From: JANMDR01 sp031376425
Lineage (GTDB): Bacteria; Pseudomonadota; Gammaproteobacteria; Burkholderiales; Usitatibacteraceae
Reading direction: 5' to 3'
NCBI GenBank assembly: GCA_031376425.1
Contig: JANMDR010000211.1
Coordinates: 13,614 to 77,613, forward strand
DNA length: 64,000 nt
Shown here: positions 8,061 to 16,238 of the stretch, piece after piece
Position numbering within the stretch: position 1 is the stretch's first letter
Layout of the letters: every line of letters begins with the position of its first letter
Program-made: the position numbers and the translations under genes
The notes under the pieces: generated by a model
The model's database searches: none
Told to the model about the DNA's origin: nothing
The model's input: only the letters and a program-made list of their open reading frames with translations

Positions 8061-8165
8061 CCATATAAACCCTACAAAAAAACCTTACAAACAAACCTAA
8101 CTACAAACACAACTACAACACAATTTCAAACACACATAATTAAAACTTAAATCCATACTTACCAC
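8061..8165. other. 105-nt G-free stretch (no C in the rpoN-hpf transcript)
   Basis: From 8061 to 8165 the plus strand has not one G; the bordering Gs are at 8060 and 8166. The minus-strand rpoN-hpf transcript therefore has no C over 105 nt and cannot form G-C pairs internally. It lies in the intergenic space upstream of hpf. The bias is directly visible; the function is unknown. Confidence 0.9.
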
Positions 8166-8189
8166 GGTTTACTAAAGCTCAACTGTAAT

Positions 8190-9731
8190 CTACATCGTTT
8201 TGCGCATACTTGCTGGTTGAATCTGTAAGCCCTCGCGATACTTCGCAATGGTGCGCCGCGCAACAACAATTCCTTGTTTATTCAGCATATCTGAAATTGT
8301 GTTGTCAGACAGTGGTTTACGACAATTTTCTGCATCTACAAACTGTTTAATCAAAGCACGAATTGCCGTGGCGGAACAGGTGCCGCCAGAATCTGTCGCT
8401 ACACTGGAACCAAAGAAATACTTTAACTCAAAAATACCTCTTGGCGTCATCATGTATTTTTGCGTGGTAACGCGCGAAATTGTCGACTCATGTAGTTCTA
8501 CTTCATCGGCAATTTCACGTAACACTAAGGGCCGCATCGCCACTTCACCGTGTTCAAAAAAATGCCGCTGCCGATCCACAATTGCTTGGGTTACGCGTAA
8601 GATCGTGTCGTAGCGTTGCGCAATATTTTTTACTAGCCATCGTGCTTCCTGCAGTTGTCCTGATAAATTTTTGCCACTGCCATCTGCGGTTGATTGCAGC
8701 AAGTTTGCATACAATCGATTCACCCGCAGCTTCGGCATAGCATCTTGGTTTAACATCGCCTTCCACTTGCCGCCGCGCTTACTCACCACCACATCGGGCA
8801 TCACATAACGAACATCACCGCTATCAAAATAGCGACCTGGCTTAGGTTCTAGTGAGACCACTAATTCCTGCGCAAGTTTCAATTCTGCGTCAACACAGCC
8901 CAATGCACGCTTAAGTTTTACAAAATCACGCGCTGCTAATAATTGCAGATGGTGGCCTACAAGCTCTTTTGCAATAGCAATAATAGCTAGTTCGGCTTTA
9001 GTAGTATTAGCATTCACCCGCGCGCGTAACTGCAGTTGTAGGCACTCACTTAGATTACGTGCGCCGACCCCAATTGGGTCAAGGCATTGCACTAAGCGCA
9101 GCGCCACCATTAGATCACCTTCTTCAAGCGGCACGACGCCTTCAAGAGCGGCTTCCAGTTCTTCTAAAGGCTGGTGTAAATAGCCATCTGCTTCCAAATG
9201 CGCAACGATATAGATAGCGAGTTTACGGTCATAATCGCTAAGCTGCATCAATTGCAATTGCTGAATTAAATGATCAGCTAACGATATTTCTGCAGCCGCA
9301 ATTTGGGTGCGCTCGCCGTCATCGTCTCCGGGGTCTTTATTGGTGCGGGTTTGCATGCCGCCATCGTCAAAACCAGAGGTGGAAAAATCGCCACCACTTC
9401 CATCTTCTGCAAATTCAGCTGTTGACTCTGATGCGGTGGAACTATTGTCGGGATTAGGGGGCGCATCGTAATTGAATTCGGCGCTGTCTGAGCTGGTATT
9501 TATATCATTGCTAAAATCGCTCAGCGACGAAGATGTATTGACTATGTCGCCCGCGCCGGCAGGTTCAAAGCCATCGGTTTCGTCGCGTTCCAGTAAAGGG
9601 TTTTCCAGCAGATAGCGTTCTACTTCCTGATTCAGCTCAAGCGTAGATAGCTGCAACAGTTTTATGGACTGTTGTAATTGCGGTGTCAGCGTAAGATGCT
9701 GAGAAAGTTTTAGCTGAAGGGCTTGTTTCAT
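8190..9731 (-). CDS. rpoN: RNA polymerase sigma-54 factor RpoN
   Basis: 513 residues in the classical three-region layout. Region I is Gln/Leu rich (LSQHLTLTPQLQQSIKLLQLS), followed by ENPLLE. Region II (about 50-140) is acidic and Ser/Asp rich. Region III holds the core-binding part, the helix-turn-helix (ESTISRVTTQKYM) and the C-terminal RpoN box ARRTIAKYRE that contacts the -24 element. It directs transcription at -24/-12 promoters with enhancer-binding proteins. It lies 41 nt after lptB, as in many proteobacteria, and upstream of hpf-ptsN. Confidence 0.97.
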   Translation of the reverse strand: MKQALQLKLSQHLTLTPQLQQSIKLLQLSTLELNQEVERYLLENPLLERDETDGFEPAGAGDIVNTSSSLSDFSNDINTSSDSAEFNYDAPPNPDNSSTASESTAEFAEDGSGGDFSTSGFDDGGMQTRTNKDPGDDDGERTQIAAAEISLADHLIQQLQLMQLSDYDRKLAIYIVAHLEADGYLHQPLEELEAALEGVVPLEEGDLMVALRLVQCLDPIGVGARNLSECLQLQLRARVNANTTKAELAIIAIAKELVGHHLQLLAARDFVKLKRALGCVDAELKLAQELVVSLEPKPGRYFDSGDVRYVMPDVVVSKRGGKWKAMLNQDAMPKLRVNRLYANLLQSTADGSGKNLSGQLQEARWLVKNIAQRYDTILRVTQAIVDRQRHFFEHGEVAMRPLVLREIADEVELHESTISRVTTQKYMMTPRGIFELKYFFGSSVATDSGGTCSATAIRALIKQFVDAENCRKPLSDNTISDMLNKQGIVVARRTIAKYREGLQIQPASMRKTM

Positions 9732-9772
9732 TAAAATCAGTTATTGCCTTTGCTACCCAAGGAACGCAAAAT

Positions 9773-10558
9773 TTAGAGCCTAAAATTTTCACCCAAATAT
9801 ACTTTACGTACCGTTTCATTATCAATGATTTCGGCAGGCTTTCCAAATGCGAGTACTTCCCCCTGATTAATAATATAAGCATGATCACAAATGCCCAGAG
9901 TTTCACGCACATTATGATCAGTGATTAATACCCCAATACCGCGATTTTTTAGAAATTTAATTATCTGCTGAATATCAATAACCGCGATTGGATCAACGCC
10001 TGCAAAAGGCTCGTCAAGCAATATAAATCGGGGGTCTACAGCCAATGCCCGAGCAATTTCAACACGTCGCCGTTCACCACCGGATAAACTAATGGCAGCG
10101 CTATTGCGCAGATGGCTAATATGCAGTTCTTCGAGCAATGCTTCTAACTTTGAATCAATTTCTTCTGCGGATAAGTCGCGCAGCTCTAACACGGCGCGGA
10201 TATTTTCACACACCGAAAGTTTACGAAAAATCGAGGCTTCCTGCGGTAGATACGATAAGCCCAAACGCGCGCGCTGAAAAATCGGCAGCTTAGTAATTTC
10301 GCGGCTATCCATTTTGATGCTGCCACCATCAGCAGGCACCAAGCCGACGATCATGTAGAAGCAGGTGGTTTTGCCCGCGCCGTTGGGGCCGAGCAAGCCG
10401 ACTACTTCGCCACTGGTGACCGAAAGCGAAACATCTTTGACCACCACACGTTTGCGGTACTGCTTGCGCAAATTATCCGCGCGCAGTACGCAAGGCGGTG
10501 CACTCGTTTGACCGTCTATTGTCGCGCTGGGCTGGGTTTGAATGATTGAGTCGTCCAC
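9773..10558 (-). CDS. lptB: LPS export ABC transporter ATPase LptB
   Basis: The ATPase that powers LptB2FG extraction of LPS from the inner membrane. With the GTG start at 10558 it has 261 residues: Walker [10 protein letters not shown] at 57-65, signature LSGGE at 158-162, Walker B ILLDEP at 179-184, and the [19 protein letters not shown] switch region of LptB. The GTG lies 1 nt after the lptA stop, which is why I prefer it; an ATG at 10603 inside lptA is the alternative. Either way there is an unusual polar N-terminal extension of 20 or more residues. Confidence 0.93.
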   Translation of the reverse strand: MDDSIIQTQPSATIDGQTSAPPCVLRADNLRKQYRKRVVVKDVSLSVTSGEVVGLLGPNGAGKTTCFYMIVGLVPADGGSIKMDSREITKLPIFQRARLGLSYLPQEASIFRKLSVCENIRAVLELRDLSAEEIDSKLEALLEELHISHLRNSAAISLSGGERRRVEIARALAVDPRFILLDEPFAGVDPIAVIDIQQIIKFLKNRGIGVLITDHNVRETLGICDHAYIINQGEVLAFGKPAEIIDNETVRKVYLGENFRL

Positions 10559-10559
10559 G

Positions 10560-11216
10560 TTATTTTTTCGGTGTTGCCACGTCTGCTGTGGGCTTGTTCG
10601 CAACGTCAGCGGAACTTGTTGGTAGACGCGGTTTTAGCACCACACGGATTCTGCCGTCATTAGCAACGGTGCCCTTTGTTACATTCCCTGCGTTTGCAGC
10701 ATTTGGGGAAGGTGCCCCATCCAAGATAAATTTATCAGTGGTCATATTGTAAGTAACGTATTGACCATTGAATTCATCTTCGCCTAGTTTTACCCTTACG
10801 TTGCCAAACATTTGAATCGTTTCTTTTTGCTCGTCATAGACAACGCGTTCGGCGGTGCCATCTACATATGAATCCTTGCCCTCACGTTTTTGGCGGAATT
10901 TAACCGGCGTGTTTATTTTGCCTAATGCCTCGCCAAAGCGATAACCATTTTTAAGGTTCTTGAGCAGGAGCTTATGGGCGGTAATTTTTAATGTGCCTTG
11001 CTCAATATCAACATTGCCTTCAAAAATATTGGTTTCACCGTCTCCTGGACTATCGCCATCAACTACCGTCCCCAGTTGTCCAAGGGCAATAAGTTCTTTG
11101 GTCAGGTCGGCTTTTTCAGCAAATGCCAATTGCGGTACGGCAATTACCGCAACTGCGGCAAATGTTGCGGCGCAAAATTTGCGCAGGTTTGTAGGTATTA
11201 AGTTTATTCGATTCAT
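10560..11216 (-). CDS. lptA: LPS transport periplasmic protein LptA
   Basis: 218 residues. It begins with a signal peptide ([20 protein letters not shown]) and continues with an OstA/LptA beta-jellyroll: [41 protein letters not shown] and [15 protein letters not shown] in short blocks. The protein forms the periplasmic bridge carrying LPS from LptC to LptD. The C-terminal 40 residues are low complexity. Its ATG overlaps the lptC stop by 4 bp and lptB follows directly, so lptC-lptA-lptB are translationally linked. Confidence 0.93.
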   Translation of the reverse strand: MNRINLIPTNLRKFCAATFAAVAVIAVPQLAFAEKADLTKELIALGQLGTVVDGDSPGDGETNIFEGNVDIEQGTLKITAHKLLLKNLKNGYRFGEALGKINTPVKFRQKREGKDSYVDGTAERVVYDEQKETIQMFGNVRVKLGEDEFNGQYVTYNMTTDKFILDGAPSPNAANAGNVTKGTVANDGRIRVVLKPRLPTSSADVANKPTADVATPKK

Positions 11217-11785
11217 TTATTTCTAGGCTCCATGACAACACGCATATTTCTCATTTCAAAAGTGCGTTTTTCGTTGTTTAACGTGAATGCTGACATTGTA
11301 GTACGCTGTTTTGCACCTTCAAACACGGCACCGTCTACGCTCTTAGCGATATTTTCATCTGGCAAAATCGTCAGTTTCGGCGTGCTAATTCTCAGTGCCG
11401 GTAATTTTGCGCTCGCCTGCGTGAGTAGTAAAACGTCGCCTTTTAGCGTAATTTCACTGCCCGAATCTAGGATACTTGCCGTTGCGGCTGTGGCGGTTAG
11501 CTGCGGCCTATTGGGCATTTGGGCAACAAGTTTTACATCCGTTAATTGCGAAGAACTATCATCATCAAAGTGCTGCATTTGCTTTGCCTTAAGTACATAT
11601 TGTACTTCGCCAGTGGCACTCAAACTTCGTGCCGAAAAATTATTGATCACAATTTTAGGTTCGTGTTTAGTATTGGCAGAATTGCGCGCGGCAGGACTAT
11701 TTTGCACCACTTGATTGAGCCAGAAGGTTAATGCTACTAATAGGGCAAGAAAAGCGATGGGAAGCCATTGTTGAAGGCGTGGCAT
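11213..11785 (-). CDS. lptC: LPS export system protein LptC
   Basis: 190 residues: one N-terminal membrane anchor (WLPIAFLALLVALTFWL) and a periplasmic OstA-like domain with SLSATGEVQYVLKAKQM and LKGDVLLL segments. It docks on LptFG and passes LPS to LptA. Its ATG is 3 nt after the stop of the pseudopilin gene gspJ, and the ribosome binding site AAGGA lies inside gspJ, so lptC depends on transcription through gspJ or a promoter inside it. The usual upstream neighbours kdsC and kdsD are absent. Confidence 0.9.
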   Translation of the reverse strand: MPRLQQWLPIAFLALLVALTFWLNQVVQNSPAARNSANTKHEPKIVINNFSARSLSATGEVQYVLKAKQMQHFDDDSSSQLTDVKLVAQMPNRPQLTATAATASILDSGSEITLKGDVLLLTQASAKLPALRISTPKLTILPDENIAKSVDGAVFEGAKQRTTMSAFTLNNEKRTFEMRNMRVVMEPRNK

Positions 11786-11788
11786 GGG

Positions 11789-12505
11789 CTAAATATCCTT
11801 TGCACGCAGAATTGGTGGGCTGCGATCACCGACAGTGGCGAAGGCGGTTTGAGCTGTTTCCCCGAACTCTAGCATTACCCCAACGGGTAGCGCGGATACA
11901 CCCGGTTTGGGATTAATATTGGCTAACCATACTTCGTTAAACTCACCGGTTTCTTGCAGAAAAGTAAAGCGTCCTCGGTTACCTAGCCAAGTGTGAATCA
12001 ATATATCAGTGGATGCCGGATTATCTTGCCAAGCGGGTGCCGTTATGGCAGTTTCGCGATAACGCAGTTCAGTCATCCCATTGGCCGTGTTGTAAACCAG
12101 CCGCCATTCAAATGCGGTGCGACCAGCGTATTGGGTAGCCAGCGGGCGGGTGGTAAGCCCTGAAACATGGCGCGCACTACCCTGAAATAGATGTTTCCCA
12201 CCTACCCAATCAGTGACACCAGCATTAATAGTAGATTTGAGCCATGCTACTCGAATCAAGTCGTCACGACTTTGCGTCGTTTGTTGTTCATTCAACTCGG
12301 CTAAGCGCGCTACTTGAAATAATGAGGTGCTAAGCAGCGCCATCACAATCGCGAAAATGGTGAGTGTGGCTAGTGTTTCAATCAGCGTGAAGCCGGACTG
12401 GTGATGCTTGAAACTGTGTGTAAAACCCACAGGCGACAGCCTACCTCGCTGTAAATCAACGGAAAAATGATGGCTTGAAGGAATTGACAGTGAAAATTTG
12501 CGCAT
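11789..12505 (-). CDS. gspJ: Type II secretion pseudopilin GspJ-like
   Basis: 238 residues with a class III prepilin signal: basic leader, cleavage site after Gly in QSG|FTLIETLATLT with Glu at +5, then a hydrophobic helix to LFQVARL. Size and the later part (FEWRLVYNTANGMTELRYRE, VGVMLEFG) fit the larger minor pseudopilin GspJ. It is divergent from gspK with 66 bp between them, which fits the T2SS tip complex I-J-K. Unexpectedly it heads the lptCAB-rpoN block. Identity as J rather than another minor pilin rests on neighbourhood and size. Confidence 0.75.
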   Translation of the reverse strand: MRKFSLSIPSSHHFSVDLQRGRLSPVGFTHSFKHHQSGFTLIETLATLTIFAIVMALLSTSLFQVARLAELNEQQTTQSRDDLIRVAWLKSTINAGVTDWVGGKHLFQGSARHVSGLTTRPLATQYAGRTAFEWRLVYNTANGMTELRYRETAITAPAWQDNPASTDILIHTWLGNRGRFTFLQETGEFNEVWLANINPKPGVSALPVGVMLEFGETAQTAFATVGDRSPPILRAKDI

Positions 12506-12571
12506 TGGAAATATGATGATAGCCCAAATTTAGGCAGTTTCAGTCCTTGCATCGCTAAGCTATACTGCGCC

Positions 12572-13678
12572 ATGAGCAATTCACATGCAAATTTTAATTC
12601 ACGCCAGCTATCGGTAGCGTGTAAACAAAACCAGTCCGGTTTCGTATTGCTGGCTACGCTTTTTGCATTAGTAGCTATTGCTATTATGGCTGGTTACTTT
12701 GCGCAGCGAGTAGCGCAAATTCGTGATGCAGCGCAAATAGAAGTGGATGCGGTGGCTGCTGAAATTGATTTTGCATCGTTCCGCGCCAAACTTGCCTATG
12801 CAGCGAACGTGAATGTAGTCACTGCACGAGGGTTGGAGCAAGGGGCTACCGATATAGTGGTGCGGGAGGCGCAGTTTAACCGTCGCCGCTTGCCTTTGGA
12901 TGGCTCATTTTTCGCGCTAGATAGTGATTCCAAAGTATCAGTGCAGGATCTGCGCGGACTCATTAGCATTAATTATTGCCCTGAGCCGGTATTGCGGCGC
13001 TTTTTGAGTGTCTGGAATATCCCCGCAAATCAGCATGACGCGCTAGTCGATTCCTTATACGATTACATCGATGATGATGATCTTAAACGCCTCCATGGTG
13101 CAGAGGCGGCACAATACCGCGAACGTGGTCTACAAGCCCCAGCAAACACAGTATTAATTACCATCGCGGAGCTAGGCCAAATTCCCGCTTGGCGCGATTT
13201 AATGACGGAACTTGATAAAAAGCCGGGCGTTAAGGAAGCATTTTTGGCCGAAATAACGGCAAGTTTCCAGCGCGGTATCAATCCAAATGCCGCACCACGT
13301 CGGGTAATTGCGGCTATCGAAGCCTTTGAACCTAAGAGTATTGATGCCTTTTTGCTGGCGAGATCGAGAGGCGAAATTGCCCAACCGGATAATTTGCTGC
13401 CTTTTTTGCGCGCCCAGACCGACTTGGATACCCTAGCCCTTTTCCCCTCGCGTGACTGGCTTTTGCAGTTTGACCGGGCTACGCTACCGTTCCTGTTAAA
13501 ATGTAACTTGAAGTTAGAGCGTTCTAGCGGTACGCGACCAGCGCGAACAGTCGATTGTTACCGTCAGAAGCGATCCCTTGATTCGCCGTTGCAACTCCCC
13601 GGTGGCATTGCGGTCAAACCTAGTGAGATCGACAGGCCCCGTGAATTTCCCATTGATTTAGTGCGTACTGGAATATAG
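12572..13678 (+). CDS. gspK: Type II secretion minor pseudopilin GspK
   Basis: 368 residues. The prepilin-like N-terminus QSGFVLLATLFALVAIAIM lacks Glu at +5, as GspK proteins do. It is followed by a GspK core with VSVQDLRGLISINYCP, LYDYIDDDDLKRLHGAEA and the helix-hairpin-helix-like INPNAAPRRVIAAI. GspK caps the pseudopilus tip with I and J. It is the first gene of a rightward gspK-L-M-C-D set. The acidic IDDDD run corresponds to the calcium-site region of family members. Confidence 0.85.
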   Translation: MSNSHANFNSRQLSVACKQNQSGFVLLATLFALVAIAIMAGYFAQRVAQIRDAAQIEVDAVAAEIDFASFRAKLAYAANVNVVTARGLEQGATDIVVREAQFNRRRLPLDGSFFALDSDSKVSVQDLRGLISINYCPEPVLRRFLSVWNIPANQHDALVDSLYDYIDDDDLKRLHGAEAAQYRERGLQAPANTVLITIAELGQIPAWRDLMTELDKKPGVKEAFLAEITASFQRGINPNAAPRRVIAAIEAFEPKSIDAFLLARSRGEIAQPDNLLPFLRAQTDLDTLALFPSRDWLLQFDRATLPFLLKCNLKLERSSGTRPARTVDCYRQKRSLDSPLQLPGGIAVKPSEIDRPREFPIDLVRTGI

Positions 13679-13731
13679 TCAAGCAGGGGTATGGTGTCGA
13701 TGATTTGCAGCAATTTTATGATTTTTAATAG

Positions 13732-14967
13732 ATGAATTTTTTCGGTGCGGTAAATTTTGATATTCTCAAACACTATCGACATGGCAAGTCAGGTGTTGTT
13801 GCGCCCAGCGAAGGCGGTCGCAATGCGCGAAATACCTATTGGATCGTAAACCGAAGCTTGCTCAGGCTAAAATTCATTGCCTTAAACGGGGTACCAGAGA
13901 AAAAAATTCCTGAAGCGTTACGCCTAGAAACGCTTAGTTGGATGCCATTTGCCACATCAGATTATTATGCAGAGGTGATGATTCCTGTAGATGGCGGCAC
14001 CCCCTGTGCGTGCATCACCGCATGGGATCGAGATAGCGTAGAAATAGCGCAAACCGCGCAAGGTATAAACCTGCTTGAAACACAGCAGATACCGAAGGTG
14101 ATTCCTGAAAATGCCCTACAGATGGGCATTGACAACGGTTTACGGTTGTTGGGCGATGATGTGGACGGACTTGAGGCGCAGGTGTGGGAACGCGGTATTT
14201 TGCGGCACAGTCGCTGGTGGCCAGCGCCGCCTGATGATGCGCAATGGCAAAATTTTCAGCGGAGCGCCGGTTTTGATAGTGCCAATCGGGTAGATAGATT
14301 GCCAGCAATCTCTAAGCCGATGTGGCGAACCAAGCCCAATGGTTTTGGGCTGGCACAAAGCGCTGAAGGTGCTAGTAGTGGTTTATCAACTTCTGAGGCG
14401 CTTGGGGTAGCGGTAGCCGCTTTCCTATTGGTCGTGCCAACGATTTGGGCAGGCAATAGCTGGTGGACGCTGCGGCGTGCGGCAGATGCGGAAACGGTGC
14501 GTGCCACAGCCGCGCAACGGCAGGTGTCTGGCTTGTTAGAAGCACGCAATTTAGCGCTGGAGCAAGCGAGCCAAGCTGCAACTTTGCATGGATTATTTAT
14601 GGCACCTGACGTGTCAACGATACTCGCCGAAATCGCCGAGCGCTTTAACGAAACCGCAAAAAATGGGACGTTTCAAATTCAAGAATTTGAAGTGCGTGAT
14701 GCTAAATTGCGTTTAGTTGTTGCCGTGACAGCGCCTCCCTCAACCACTTCGGTGATTAAAGCTATCGAATTTGGCGATAGGCTTAAAAATGTGCAAATTA
14801 CAGTTGAATCAAATCGCTGGATAATCAATGCGAACGTCATACCCTTAAGCAATATTGCGCCAGCAAAGCTGGCTGCGGCTACAACTACGGCTACGACGGT
14901 AGCACCGGCTGCATCCAGTAGCGCAGTTACGGCTATGCCCGCATCGCCTACTGCAATAAGAAAATAA
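13732..14967 (+). CDS. gspL: Type II secretion platform protein GspL-like
   Basis: 411 residues in three parts: a cytoplasmic N-terminal domain (to about 215), one membrane helix (LGVAVAAFLLVVPTIWAGN, about 223-241), and a periplasmic part with a coiled stretch and a ferredoxin-like fold, ending in an Ala/Thr-rich tail. This is the GspL layout, which links the GspE ATPase to the inner-membrane platform. Similarity is weak and a PilM-PilN-like relation is equally apt. The position between gspK and gspM-like genes supports the call. Confidence 0.65.
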   Translation: MNFFGAVNFDILKHYRHGKSGVVAPSEGGRNARNTYWIVNRSLLRLKFIALNGVPEKKIPEALRLETLSWMPFATSDYYAEVMIPVDGGTPCACITAWDRDSVEIAQTAQGINLLETQQIPKVIPENALQMGIDNGLRLLGDDVDGLEAQVWERGILRHSRWWPAPPDDAQWQNFQRSAGFDSANRVDRLPAISKPMWRTKPNGFGLAQSAEGASSGLSTSEALGVAVAAFLLVVPTIWAGNSWWTLRRAADAETVRATAAQRQVSGLLEARNLALEQASQAATLHGLFMAPDVSTILAEIAERFNETAKNGTFQIQEFEVRDAKLRLVVAVTAPPSTTSVIKAIEFGDRLKNVQITVESNRWIINANVIPLSNIAPAKLAAATTTATTVAPAASSSAVTAMPASPTAIRK

Positions 14968-15011
14968 CAGCAGAAAATAACTAGCGCCATTTTTTATAAG
15001 CAATTACATTT

Positions 15012-15725
15012 ATGTCCGTTCTAAACCCCTCCATATCGCCAGCACTCGCTATTGCTCCCAATGCGGATAGGCGCACCGGTGCGTTGGCGTTGGCACGCGA
15101 GGAATTGAAAGATAAATTCCATCTGCGTTTGGGTGTGTATTTGCTATTGGGTGGATTATGGTTGTACGGTGTGCTCTTGTTGCAAGATGCGGTGAAAGTG
15201 GCAGGAATCCAGCTTAAAGCCGCTCAAAGTTTGCGGCTGCGTGCAGAATCCGTTGCCAAAGAAGGCGACTGGGCAGCACGGGCATTGGTAGCTAAAGAGG
15301 CTGTGATCGACGCGCAGGGGCTATTATGGCGTGAGGAAAGTTCGGGTCTAGCGCAGGCCTTGGTGAATGACCAAATAGCAAAAAGCTTGGCGCAGGTGCG
15401 GATCACGCCGCGTTTGCTGACGGTAGCAAATGTGATTGAAAATAAACCTGCGGCTGGTGCGCAAGAGGTGATGATAGTGCGTGCCAAAACCCAATTTGAG
15501 TTTAAGCAGAGTGAATTTTATGCCTGGTTAGAAAAGCTCGCGCGTGATCGCGCTGAGCGCAAGCCGAGTTTCGTGGTGGACGCCATTTCAGTGCGTGGCT
15601 TACCCGCTCCTTTGGTTGAAGTAGATCTTATTGCGTATGTATTACGCGCTAAAGTGCCTAAGGACGTGTTGCCGCCGCCGCCGCCGTTGCCCAGAATCAA
15701 TCAGACGACAGCGGGGGCGAAATGA
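15012..15725 (+). CDS. gspM: Type II secretion platform protein GspM-like
   Basis: 237 residues: a short cytoplasmic N-terminus, one membrane helix (LGVYLLLGGLWLYGVLLL), a helical stretch, and a C-terminal periplasmic domain (KTQFEFKQSEFYAWLEKLAR, then FVVDAISVRGLP and VEVDLIAYVL). This is the topology of GspM/PilO, the partner of GspL/PilN. It ends in a Pro-rich tail. It overlaps the next gene by 4 bp. I recognise the family by architecture and order, not by strong motifs. Confidence 0.6.
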   Translation: MSVLNPSISPALAIAPNADRRTGALALAREELKDKFHLRLGVYLLLGGLWLYGVLLLQDAVKVAGIQLKAAQSLRLRAESVAKEGDWAARALVAKEAVIDAQGLLWREESSGLAQALVNDQIAKSLAQVRITPRLLTVANVIENKPAAGAQEVMIVRAKTQFEFKQSEFYAWLEKLARDRAERKPSFVVDAISVRGLPAPLVEVDLIAYVLRAKVPKDVLPPPPPLPRINQTTAGAK

Positions 15726-16171
15726 AACTTGCCACGATTGTGCGCGGCTGGCTCTGGCTTGTGGGTATTGTCGCAGCGGGTATGATCTACTTCGCGCCGG
15801 AAGCGCCTACGGCTAAACCGATACTAAACGCTGGAGAAGAGTGGTTAATACCGCGTGCGGCACCTGCCCCTAATTTTGCAACGCAATCCGCGACCTTGGC
15901 GGCAAGCAATTTATGGGGAGGGCAATTCGCACCCTCGGCACCAGATTTAACCTATAGCACATGGCGCTTGACTGGCGTTGTTAATAGCGGCGGTTTGCGA
16001 CAAGTGCTGGTGTTGCAAGGTCCTGACCGCCTATTAACCTTAAAACCGGGTGACGTCCTACCGGACGGCACCAAGATTGCAGAAATACGTGCGACCGGAA
16101 TATGCGTTTATATTGAGGGTAAAAAACGGTTTTTACCCTTGCCAGAACAGGTAGTTCCGATTGTTTGGTAA
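15722..16171 (+). CDS. gspC: GspC/PilP-like HR-domain protein
   Basis: 149 residues: an N-terminal membrane helix (GWLWLVGIVAAGMIYFAP), a linker, and a small beta domain with WRLTGVVNSGGLRQVLVL, LKPGDVLPDGTKIAEI and a last strand before LPLPEQ. This matches the homology region of GspC (and PilP), which binds the N0 domain of the secretin. It has no PDZ domain. Its position directly before gspD suits that role. The short length could also be called PilP-like; GspN is less likely because it is larger. Confidence 0.6.
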   Translation: MKLATIVRGWLWLVGIVAAGMIYFAPEAPTAKPILNAGEEWLIPRAAPAPNFATQSATLAASNLWGGQFAPSAPDLTYSTWRLTGVVNSGGLRQVLVLQGPDRLLTLKPGDVLPDGTKIAEIRATGICVYIEGKKRFLPLPEQVVPIVW

Positions 16172-16238
16172 TTACCATTGCGTCGCGGTATTTTAGTTGC
16201 AGTGTCCCCTAATATGTTTTTTTCGGTGGTAAAAATCA

